NCBI GenBank assembly: GCA_017427645.1
Contig: JAFRSI010000140.1
Location: 1-40,644 of the forward strand
Reading direction: 5' to 3'
DNA from: Oscillospiraceae bacterium
GTDB lineage: Bacteria > Bacillota > Clostridia > Oscillospirales > Oscillospiraceae
DNA length: 40,644 nt
The position numbers and the translations under genes were made by a program. Positions 33,197 through 39,923 of the stretch are shown here, piece after piece; position 1 is the stretch's first letter, and each line of letters starts with the position of its first letter. Below the pieces are notes generated by a model that was not told where the DNA came from, did not search any database, and worked only from the letters and a program-made list of their open reading frames with translations.

Positions 33197-33661
33197 TTAC
33201 AACTGCTTGGGGGTGAATACCGGTACGCCGCGCTCGGGGTCGATGGCCCGGCTCATAAAGATGCCGTCCAGCTCGCCGATGACCAGCTCCACCGTGGTGA
33301 GCACGCGGTTGCCCTCCTTGAAGTGGCCGCCGAAGCCGCGGCCATGCTCGTCGGCAAAGTCGGCGTGGATGTGCAGAGAGGGCTTTCCGTCCTCCGTGGT
33401 GCAGATGATGCCTCCCAGGGAGATCAGCTCAATGGGGCAGGGAAGCTCGATGGGCGCGCCGTACTCGTACAGGCCGGGCTTGCCGGGGATTTCCGACGGG
33501 TCGAAGTAGGAGCAGCCCTCCAGGCTGCCGATGCCGGAAATAATGACGCCGTGGCCGATGCCGTTGTCCTCGCAGAATTTCTGCAGGCCCAGCATGACGT
33601 CCTCGCCCGGCTCAAAGCGGATCGCGTAGATGTTCTTGAACGTTCCTTTTGCGGATTTCAT
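33197..33661 (-). CDS. PPC/DUF296-domain protein
   Basis: A 154-residue single-domain protein of the plant-and-prokaryote-conserved (PPC, DUF296) fold: FKNIYAIRFEPGEDVMLGLQ, GHGVIISGIGSLEGCSYFD and the histidine-rich box LHIHADFADEHGRGFGGHF. In bacterial PPC proteins these three histidines can bind a metal. Such proteins are often called DNA-binding because the plant versions carry AT-hooks, but no AT-hook is present here, so a metabolic or small-molecule role is equally likely. It sits between the beta-hydroxyacid dehydrogenase and E1alpha genes in the operon. Confidence 0.85.
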   Translation of the reverse strand: MKSAKGTFKNIYAIRFEPGEDVMLGLQKFCEDNGIGHGVIISGIGSLEGCSYFDPSEIPGKPGLYEYGAPIELPCPIELISLGGIICTTEDGKPSLHIHADFADEHGRGFGGHFKEGNRVLTTVELVIGELDGIFMSRAIDPERGVPVFTPKQL

Positions 33662-33742
33662 CCTTTCACCTCACATTCCATATGGATATTCGACACAGCT
33701 GCTGCCCGGACGGGATGCGCCGGCATCCGGTTTTTGCAGCTC

Positions 33743-33773
33743 AGCCGCGCTGACCCACAGGGTCAGCGCGGCT
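33743..33773 (-). other. Perfect intercistronic stem-loop between the hydroxyacid dehydrogenase and PPC genes
   Basis: A perfect 14-bp GC-rich inverted repeat (33743-33756 with 33760-33773, three-base loop) lies in the 121-base gap. No T-run follows on the transcribed strand. Same design as the hairpins at 28088 and 36562, though the sequences differ. Confidence 0.85.
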
Positions 33774-33782
33774 CGGCAATGC

Positions 33783-34673
33783 TCAGACCAGCTCCTCGCC
33801 CTCGCCGACCTTGACATTCATCTTGGCCTCATAGTATTTTACCATGGCGGCCTGATCGTAGTCAATATAGCCGTTGTCGGCCATCCAGTCCATGACCATC
33901 AGGGTCACGTCGGTCAGCGGGGTATCGATATCCAGCTTGTGGGCAAAGTGCTTGGCGTTGATGATGTCCTTGCGGTGCACGGCGATGCGGGCGCCGGGAC
34001 GGTAGTCGCGCTTGATCAGCTTGGGCACCTTGTTGTCGTACATGGGGCCGCCGGCGAAGCCCACGCGGGTGGCCTCGAAGGTGGTCTCCAGGTCGATGCC
34101 GGCCTTGGCGGCCATGGCGTAGCCCTCGGCAATGGCGGTCAGGATGGCGCCGCCGATCATGTTGTTGACCAGCTTGGTGATGCTGCCGGATGCGCTCTTG
34201 CCCACATACACGGGCTTGCCCATGCAGGCCAGCAGGGGCTCCACCTTGTCAAAGGCCTCCTTGTCGCCGCCGCTCATGATGGCCAGCGTACCGGCGATGG
34301 CCATGGGGTTGCCGCCGGAGACGGGGGAGTCGATCAGATCCATGCCGGCTTCCTTGAAGCGGGGATAGTAGTCCTGGATGATGTTGGGAGCGGTGGAGTC
34401 CAGATCCAGCAGGATGGTGCCCTTCTTGGCAAGGCGCAGGCACTCGTCAAAGGAATGCATGATGGTCTCGTGCGTGGGGAGCATCTGCATGACCACGTCG
34501 CAGGTGGTGTAGATCTCGTCGGTGTTGTTGGTGATCTGACCGCCCTCAGCGGCGAACTCGTCCAGCCGCTTCTGCACGACGTCGAAGCCCAGCACCTCGC
34601 AGCCGCTCTTCTTCAGAACGTTGATGGCCATGGGCAGGCCCATAACGCCGAGACCGAGGAATCCAATTTTCAT
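33783..34673 (-). CDS. NAD(P)-dependent beta-hydroxyacid dehydrogenase (3-hydroxyisobutyrate dehydrogenase family)
   Basis: A 296-residue oxidoreductase. The N-terminal Rossmann motif is IGFLGLGVMGLPMAINVLKK, the substrate-binding box is DLIDSPVSGGNPMAIAGTLA, and the catalytic lysine is in GSITKLVNNMIGGA. The family interconverts 3-hydroxyacids and semialdehydes: 3-hydroxyisobutyrate, tartronate semialdehyde, succinic semialdehyde and 2-(hydroxymethyl)glutarate dehydrogenases all belong. The cofactor-selecting residue after the second strand reads FDVVQKR; an acidic D there usually favours NAD(H). It lies between dctM and the PPC gene and probably handles the imported substrate or its aldehyde. 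Confidence 0.92.
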   Translation of the reverse strand: MKIGFLGLGVMGLPMAINVLKKSGCEVLGFDVVQKRLDEFAAEGGQITNNTDEIYTTCDVVMQMLPTHETIMHSFDECLRLAKKGTILLDLDSTAPNIIQDYYPRFKEAGMDLIDSPVSGGNPMAIAGTLAIMSGGDKEAFDKVEPLLACMGKPVYVGKSASGSITKLVNNMIGGAILTAIAEGYAMAAKAGIDLETTFEATRVGFAGGPMYDNKVPKLIKRDYRPGARIAVHRKDIINAKHFAHKLDIDTPLTDVTLMVMDWMADNGYIDYDQAAMVKYYEAKMNVKVGEGEELV

Positions 34674-34724
34674 AGTGTCATATCTCCTTTCGATTATGTT
34701 TGCAGTTCAAAGCCGGTTACACAC

Positions 34725-35999
34725 TTATGCCACAATCGATGGCAGCAGCGTGGTAAGCGGCGGTACGTACGTGATCAGGAACAGCACGATGATCGATATG
34801 ATCAGCATTGGCATCATTGCTTTCAACGCCTTTGCCAGACTGGTCTCTGCTATCTGGTTGCAGATCAGCAGGCACAGGCCCACCGGCGGCGTCACCAGAC
34901 CGACGCAGAGGTTGAAGCTCATGACCACGCCGAAGGTCAGCAGGTCGATGTGGAAGGCGGACAGCAGCGGCAGCAGGATCGGGGTCATCATGACGACGGC
35001 GGCGTTGGCCTCCATCAGCATGCCGATGATCAGGAACACCAGGTTCAGCAGCAGCAGGATGACGATCTTGCTGTCCGTCATGGCGCTGAAGGTCTCCACC
35101 AGCTTCTGGGGCAGGCCGGAGGTGGTGACCACGTAGCTGGACGCCTTGGACAGGCCCACCATCATCATGATGGCCGCCGTGGAGATGGCGCCCTCGGCCA
35201 GCACGCCGGGCAGCTCGGAGAGCTTCATGTCCTTATAGACGAAGAGGGAAATGATCAGGGAGTAGGCCACGGCCACGGCCGCCGCCTCGGTGGCGGTGTA
35301 GATACCGCCGAAGATGCCGCCCAGGATGATGATGGGCATCAGCAGCGCCCAGATGCCCGAGCCCACGGATTTCACCTTCTGCTTGGCAGTGGCCTTCGGG
35401 TGGGAGGGGAACTGGTGCTTTCTGCCGTAGATCAGCGTATAGGCGATCAGGGCGCCGGCCAGGATGATGCCGGGCAGCGCCGTGCCCATGAACAGCTTGG
35501 CCACGGAGATGTTGGTGATGCTGGCGTAGACGATCAGCACGATGGACGGCGGGATGATGGGTCCCAGGATGGACGAGATCGAGGCCACGCCCGTGGCGAA
35601 CTCGGGGGGATAGCCCTCCTTCTTCATGGCGGGGATGGTGATGCCGCCGATGGCGGAGGAGGTGGCCACGCCGGAGCCGGAGATGGCGCCGAACAGCGCG
35701 GAGGCTACCACGGTCACGACGCCCAGGCTGCCCTTGATGTGGCCGATAAACGCGTTACAGACGTCTATCAGCTTGGTGGTGATGCTGCGGGACATGATGT
35801 TGCCCGCCAGGATAAAGAACGGAATGGCCAGCAGCGAACTGGAGTTCATGCCGGCGAAGAATTTCTGCGGCAGCACGATCGCGGGAAGCCCTGCTATATT
35901 CATGGCCACCAGGGTGGCAATGCCGAGGGCGATATAGATGGGCAGGCCCACGAAAGCGAGTACCAGAAGCAGAACGATCAAAAGCAAACCGACGTTCAT
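34725..35999 (-). CDS. dctM: TRAP transporter large membrane subunit, DctM type
   Basis: Permease subunit that couples carboxylate import to a sodium gradient. About a dozen hydrophobic helices are visible from LLLIVLLLVLAFVGLPIYIA onward. Family boxes include GMNSSSLLAIPFFILAGNIM, GAISGSGVATSSAIGGITIP and LGPIIPPSIVLIVYASIT; the C-terminal part has CVGLVTPPVGLCLLI. The open frame extends to 36053, but the upstream codons overlap dctQ; AAAGGAGTGAG precedes the ATG at 35999 (MNVGLLLIV). It starts four bases after dctQ. Confidence 0.96.
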   Translation of the reverse strand: MNVGLLLIVLLLVLAFVGLPIYIALGIATLVAMNIAGLPAIVLPQKFFAGMNSSSLLAIPFFILAGNIMSRSITTKLIDVCNAFIGHIKGSLGVVTVVASALFGAISGSGVATSSAIGGITIPAMKKEGYPPEFATGVASISSILGPIIPPSIVLIVYASITNISVAKLFMGTALPGIILAGALIAYTLIYGRKHQFPSHPKATAKQKVKSVGSGIWALLMPIIILGGIFGGIYTATEAAAVAVAYSLIISLFVYKDMKLSELPGVLAEGAISTAAIMMMVGLSKASSYVVTTSGLPQKLVETFSAMTDSKIVILLLLNLVFLIIGMLMEANAAVVMMTPILLPLLSAFHIDLLTFGVVMSFNLCVGLVTPPVGLCLLICNQIAETSLAKALKAMMPMLIISIIVLFLITYVPPLTTLLPSIVA

Positions 36000-36003
36000 G
36001 GAC

Positions 36004-36495
36004 TCACTCCTTTCCCGCACGAAGCTCGTGCACGTTTTTGAGGATGACTTCAATGCTGCAGAGCACCATCAGCACGATGCCCAGGGGGATGGCGAAATAG
36101 GTCATGGCCATATTCACGCCCGGAATACCGGCGGAGGCCGTCTTGACGCCCGTCTTCATCAGCTCCACGGAGTAGATGAAGAGGTATCCCAAAAAGACGA
36201 TGCCGGCGACAGTGGCGACGATCGTGACGATGTTTTTCAGCTTCGGGCTGAAGCGGCTGGTGAGCACATCGATCTGCAGGTGGCTGTTGCGGCGCACGGC
36301 GATGGCTGCGCCCAGCATAACGCTGTAAATAAAGAGGTAGCGGCAGAGCTCCTCGCTCCAGGAATTGGACGCGGAGAAAACATAGCGGAGGATGACCTGA
36401 TAGATCATCACGACGACCATGACCGCCACCGTGACGAAGAGCAGGATCCGAATGATTTTCTCAATGACGTCCATGAATTTAGAATAAGCTTTCAT
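36004..36495 (-). CDS. dctQ: TRAP transporter small membrane subunit, DctQ type
   Basis: Four-helix membrane partner of DctM. Helices are seen at ILLFVTVAVMVVVMIYQVIL, LFIYSVMLGAAIAV, IVTIVATVAGIVFLGYLFIY and MTYFAIPLGIVLMVLCSIEV, and the family box FSASNSWSEELCRYLFIY is clear. The ATG at 36495 (MKAYSKFMD) has GAGGAGG; an earlier TTG (36516) in the same frame lies within the ribosome-site region. The protein has 163 residues. Confidence 0.94.
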   Translation of the reverse strand: MKAYSKFMDVIEKIIRILLFVTVAVMVVVMIYQVILRYVFSASNSWSEELCRYLFIYSVMLGAAIAVRRNSHLQIDVLTSRFSPKLKNIVTIVATVAGIVFLGYLFIYSVELMKTGVKTASAGIPGVNMAMTYFAIPLGIVLMVLCSIEVILKNVHELRAGKE

Positions 36496-36561
36496 CAGGA
36501 CCTCCTCAACTTGCAAGGCAAGAAAAAATCAAAGGGCTCGCTGCAGAAATGCCCGCTCTTA

Positions 36562-36588
36562 TCCTGCCGGGCCAGAGGCCCGGCAGGA
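36562..36588 (-). other. Perfect intercistronic stem-loop between dctP and dctQ
   Basis: A 12-bp perfect GC-rich inverted repeat (36562-36573 with 36577-36588, three-base loop) lies in the 172-base gap after dctP. No T-run follows directly on the transcribed strand. A 3' hairpin after the binding-protein gene is a common way to raise its mRNA level over the permease genes; partial termination is the other option. Confidence 0.85.
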
Positions 36589-36667
36589 CAGGGTGTGTCA
36601 GCATTTTGCAACGCGCCCTTATGAACGGAACGTGAATCTGCTTTCAGTACGTATTGGCAGCAAAGAC

Positions 36668-37684
36668 TTACGCCATACCGCGGATCGCGTTGGCCCAGTC
36701 AGCCAGATAGGGGAAGTTCTCCTCGGCGAAGCCGACGAACTTCTCGCCGAAGGCGGCGTTGTCAACGTCCACGAACTCCACGCCGAAGTCCTTCTCCAGC
36801 TCGGCGCGCTTGGCGGCCTCGTTGTTCACAACGGCCTGGCTCTCCAGACCGGCGGCATACTCGGCAGCCTCCTGAACGGCGGCCTGGATGTCAGCGGGCA
36901 GAGACTCGAAGTAGTTCTTGTCCATGATGACGGTGTTGGCGCTGTAGACGTGGTTGGTCAGGATCCAGTACTTGCAGACCTCCTGGATGGAGTAGTTGCT
37001 GGAGTCGATGATGGAGTTCTCCTGGCCCTCAACGGTGCCCTGCTGCAGAGCGGGATAGACCTCGCCCATGGCCAGCGGGGTGGGGGCGGCGCCCATCCAC
37101 TGCCAGGTCTTCACGTACATCTCCAGGTTGGGAGCGCGCAGCTTGAAGCCCTTGAACTCGTCAACGGTCGCCATCTTCTTGGTGGCGGTGACGACACGCG
37201 CGCCGCGGTAGCAGGCGCCCATCAGCTTGAAGCCGCCGTCGTCGCCGACCTTCTGCAGGATCTCGTGGCCCAGATCGCTGGCCCACACCTTGGTGAAGTG
37301 ATCATAGCCGCCGGTGTACATGTAGGGCATGGCGTCGATGTTGGCGAGCTGGGTGAAGGGAGCCAGGGTGCCGACGGACTCCACGCAGACGTCCGCCACC
37401 TTGGCGGCCATGCCTTCCAGGACCTCGGTGGTGGTGCCCAGAGCGGCGCCGCCGTACGGGGTGACCTTGACCTTGCCGCCGGTCAGCTCACTGACCTTGT
37501 TGGCAAAGGCAACGCCCATGTCGTAGGCCACTTCGCCCTCGGTGCCGTTCAGTGCGAGCTTCCACTCGTACTCGGGCTTGTCGGTGGGGGTGTTACTGTT
37601 GCTGTTGCTGTTGCTGCCGCCGCAGGCCACCAGGGACAGGACCATGAGCGCGCAGAGAACAGCCGCGAGTACCTTTCTCATCAT
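36668..37684 (-). CDS. dctP: TRAP transporter substrate-binding lipoprotein, DctP type
   Basis: Extracytoplasmic solute receptor. The lipoprotein signal is MMRKVLAAVLCALMVLSLVA followed by the lipidated Cys (CGGSNSNSNSNTPT linker). Family boxes include WKLALNGTEGEVAYDMGVAF, GGAALGTTTEVLEGMAA, FKGFKLRAPNLEMYVKTW (its Arg is expected to hold the substrate carboxylate) and GEVYPALQQGTVEGQENSI. The ATG at 37684 has GAGGAGG nine bases upstream; an ATG at 37702 overlaps that site. The ligand cannot be told from sequence; a carboxylate is likely. First structural gene after the regulator. Confidence 0.95.
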   Translation of the reverse strand: MMRKVLAAVLCALMVLSLVACGGSNSNSNSNTPTDKPEYEWKLALNGTEGEVAYDMGVAFANKVSELTGGKVKVTPYGGAALGTTTEVLEGMAAKVADVCVESVGTLAPFTQLANIDAMPYMYTGGYDHFTKVWASDLGHEILQKVGDDGGFKLMGACYRGARVVTATKKMATVDEFKGFKLRAPNLEMYVKTWQWMGAAPTPLAMGEVYPALQQGTVEGQENSIIDSSNYSIQEVCKYWILTNHVYSANTVIMDKNYFESLPADIQAAVQEAAEYAAGLESQAVVNNEAAKRAELEKDFGVEFVDVDNAAFGEKFVGFAEENFPYLADWANAIRGMA

Positions 37685-37777
37685 TTTGATATTCCTCCTC
37701 ATTTTTTTATCCGCACCGCGTGCGGTTGGTTACAGATGGATGGTTTGCCGGGAAATGTCTTCCCGCGGGCCGCCGGA

Positions 37778-38470
37778 TCAGTCCTTGAAGGCCCGCTTCT
37801 GGAAGAACACCGTGTCCTCCAGGATGATCCTGCGGTACCGGTCCCCTCTCCCGTCTCGGATCGCCTCGTACAGTCTGCGGTGATCCTTCTTGATCTGGTC
37901 GATGACCGGCGGGATCAGCCGGTGGACCTCCTCCACGTAGTGGTAATAGAACTCGCGATAGAGCTCGAAGGTCTGCCGGATGTAGGTGTTTCCGCAGTTT
38001 TCAAACAGCGCCTTGTGGAAGTTGAAATCGCACAGTGCCAGCGCCTTCGGGTCGTTGCCGTCGCACTGTTCAAAGGCCACGACGGCCGCCTCCAGCTGCT
38101 CCAGCGCGGCGGGCGAATTCCGCGCGATCAGCAGATCCACCGCCTTGAATTCCAGCGCCAGCCGGAAGTCCATAAACTGGGTGAACGCCGCCTCGGTGAT
38201 GTCGCTCTTGACCAGGGAGATGGGCCGCAGGCTGTCCTCCGGCGGCATGGTCACAATGGAGCCCAGGCCCTGCCGGGTCACGATCAGCCCGTTGGCCTGC
38301 AGCTTCTGCAGGGCTGCGCGCACACTTCCCCGGCTGGCGTCATACATCCTGCAGAGCTGGCTCTCAGAGGGAAGGCGGTCGCCTTCCTTCCAGTAGCCCT
38401 CCGATATCTTCGCCAGCATTTTGTTGTATATTTCTTCGCTGATCAGCAATCTGCCTTCAATATAATCCAT
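37778..38470 (-). CDS. FadR-subfamily GntR transcriptional regulator
   Basis: A 230-residue repressor-type protein. The N-terminal winged helix is GDRLPSESQLCRMYDASRGS followed by VRAALQKLQANGLIVTRQG. The C-terminal FCD ligand-binding domain has FMDFRLALEFKAVDLLIARN and LCDFNFHKALFENCGN with the usual metal-binding Asp and His positions. The frame is open to 38590, but those codons cover the promoter; GAGGAT sits eight bases before the ATG at 38470. It heads the catabolic operon and its promoter contains a matching operator, so it most likely controls itself and the genes downstream in response to the imported acid or a product. Confidence 0.93.
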   Translation of the reverse strand: MDYIEGRLLISEEIYNKMLAKISEGYWKEGDRLPSESQLCRMYDASRGSVRAALQKLQANGLIVTRQGLGSIVTMPPEDSLRPISLVKSDITEAAFTQFMDFRLALEFKAVDLLIARNSPAALEQLEAAVVAFEQCDGNDPKALALCDFNFHKALFENCGNTYIRQTFELYREFYYHYVEEVHRLIPPVIDQIKKDHRRLYEAIRDGRGDRYRRIILEDTVFFQKRAFKD

Positions 38471-38545
38471 AGTTCGGATCCTCGATCGATTCATGTGATT
38501 CGAAGCGGGGTGCTTTATCCGTTTAAACTGTTTCCTTGTGCATAC

Positions 38546-38575
38546 ATTGTATAACTTGTATAACAAGTTTGTCAA
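38546..38575 (-). promoter_or_regulatory. Promoter of the FadR/TRAP/2-oxoacid dehydrogenase operon
   Basis: Minus strand: perfect TTGACA (38575-38570), 18-base spacer, TACAAT (38551-38546). The predicted start is about 70 bases before the regulator ATG. No second promoter was seen in the gap before dctP, so this may drive all twelve genes. Confidence 0.78.
38553..38569. promoter_or_regulatory. Operator palindrome for the FadR-type regulator
   Basis: A perfect inverted repeat AACTTGT-ATA-ACAAGTT fills the spacer between -35 and -10. Its core TTGTATAACAA fits the general FadR-family pattern TnGTnnnACnA. The left part also belongs to a direct repeat of TTGTATAAC, suggesting a second half-site. 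Binding here would block RNA polymerase, so repression and autoregulation are expected. Confidence 0.72.
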
Positions 38576-38645
38576 CATGGCATAACTCACAAATATATCG
38601 CTTTCCTTTTGGTAAGGTCTCTAACTTCCGCCGCAGGATGCACAA

Positions 38646-38700
38646 AAGGAAAGAGCAGGGGGCCTGCGCCGCAGCGCGGGCCCCCTGCTCTTTCCTTCTT
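38646..38700 (-). terminator. Intrinsic terminator after the CPBP protease gene
   Basis: A perfect 19-bp stem (38646-38664 with 38679-38697, loop of 14) lies between the CPBP stop and the regulator promoter. On the minus strand it is followed by a short TTTT (38647-38644, partly in the stem); on the plus strand by CTTTTTTG. It insulates the catabolic operon from upstream transcription. Confidence 0.82.
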
Positions 38701-38710
38701 TTTGCCGTTG

Positions 38711-39781
38711 TTACAGATACGTGTTCACCACGCTGAACAGGCACACCGCGACGAACAGCAGCATGCCTGCGTTGAGCCAGACGGTGGAAAAACGCCTCCT
38801 TCGGGGCAGCTCCAGGGGCGCCGGCTCGAAATACACCTTCCGAGCCTTGATGATCAGCAGCACCAGCCCCGCCGCGGCGCACAGCAGCAGCGTCACCGCA
38901 TAAATGCCGAAGGCGATCACGCCGGGCGTCAGGATGGTGGAGAGCTCCGCCATGCCGCCCTGCATCAGCTCCGCGGGCCCCATCTCGCTCAGCTCACTGA
39001 GCTTCCCCAGGCCCGGTCCCGCCCACTGGACCAGCTCGGCGGACAGCACGCCGCCGACGAGGTTGATGAGCATGTGCAGCACCACGGTGCAGCGCAGCCT
39101 GCCGGTGCGCAGGTACACGTAGCCGAACACCAGGCCCAGGGAAAAGGCGTAAAACATCTGGGCCAGGTTGCCGTGGAACAGGCCGAACATGGCCGCCGAG
39201 GTCACCACCGCCAGCTTCTCGCCATAGGGGCGCATCCGGTCGATGAGGGTCTTGCGGAAGATGAACTCCTCGATCAGCGGGGCCAGGACCACCAGGAACA
39301 CCAGCCGCAGGGCCAGGGATTCGTCGGTGGCAAAGGTCTCGATGGGATTCACCGGCTCCACGCCGATCACGCTCTCCAGCAGGCCCTGGACCGCGATGCC
39401 CGCCAGATTGCCCGCCTCCATCATGAAGACGCAGATCAGGACGATGCAGAGATACCGCCCGGCCTTCATGGGCCTCCTCTCCGGCGCCGAGGCCGGGGCG
39501 CGCCGGGCGATCAGCAGGCCCAGGGGCACGGCCACCAGGTACAGCGGCGCAAAGGCCAGGACCCACATGCGGGGCGGCCAGCTCCGCCAGGCGGGCGCCG
39601 CGGCGTCCAGCAGATAGACCAGCCCCACCTGCACCGCGGAGGCCGCCAGCAGGATCACGGCGACGCCCACCCCCAGGCGGGAGAACACGGCCCTGGCCCT
39701 CCGCCGGAGCGCCGGGCCCCAGGGGACGGCGGCGCCCGGCGCCCCGTCGTATTCTTTTCTCACCCGGAATTCCTCGTCCAT
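38711..39781 (-). CDS. CPBP-family intramembrane glutamic endopeptidase (CAAX/Abi type)
   Basis: A 356-residue polytopic membrane protein. The catalytic motif EExxxR is seen in PLIEEFIFRKTLIDRM, and the second-motif histidine in SAAMFGLFHGNLAQMFYAFS. Around it are about eight hydrophobic helices, for example VAVILLAASAVQVGLVYLL and VIAFGIYAVTLLLCAAAGLV. Family members process prenylated or small peptides and some give bacteriocin immunity; the substrate here is unknown. TAGGGAGGA precedes the ATG (MDEEFRVRKEYDG). It is a single-gene unit with its own promoter and terminator. Confidence 0.92.
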   Translation of the reverse strand: MDEEFRVRKEYDGAPGAAVPWGPALRRRARAVFSRLGVGVAVILLAASAVQVGLVYLLDAAAPAWRSWPPRMWVLAFAPLYLVAVPLGLLIARRAPASAPERRPMKAGRYLCIVLICVFMMEAGNLAGIAVQGLLESVIGVEPVNPIETFATDESLALRLVFLVVLAPLIEEFIFRKTLIDRMRPYGEKLAVVTSAAMFGLFHGNLAQMFYAFSLGLVFGYVYLRTGRLRCTVVLHMLINLVGGVLSAELVQWAGPGLGKLSELSEMGPAELMQGGMAELSTILTPGVIAFGIYAVTLLLCAAAGLVLLIIKARKVYFEPAPLELPRRRRFSTVWLNAGMLLFVAVCLFSVVNTYL

Positions 39782-39831
39782 GGCAGTTCCTCCCTATTGC
39801 GGTCTTTTGCCAGCTTTCTTTCTATTATACT

Positions 39832-39860
39832 ATTATACGCATCAGAGGCGGTTTTTGCAA
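39832..39860 (-). promoter_or_regulatory. Promoter of the CPBP protease gene
   Basis: Minus strand: TTGCAA (39860-39855), 17-base spacer, perfect TATAAT (39837-39832). A second TATAAT eight bases downstream overlaps the likely start region. Confidence 0.72.
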
Positions 39861-39872
39861 CAGCTCCCCGCC

Positions 39873-39901
39873 TTGACTTCCGCCGGTCGGTGCGATACCA
39901 T
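39873..39901 (+). promoter_or_regulatory. Promoter of the homocysteine S-methyltransferase-like gene
   Basis: TTGACT (39873-39878), 17-base spacer, TACCAT (39896-39901). It lies about 22 bases before the ATG at 39924, so the leader would be very short, leaving little room for a riboswitch. Confidence 0.55.
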
Positions 39902-39923
39902 ACGAACAGAAGGAGGTGGGCAT

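Noticed and set aside
33630..36041. Long plus-strand frame of about 800 codons opposite the dehydrogenase and dctM
   Set aside because: Antisense shadow of confident genes; His/Gln/Gly-rich composition without domains.
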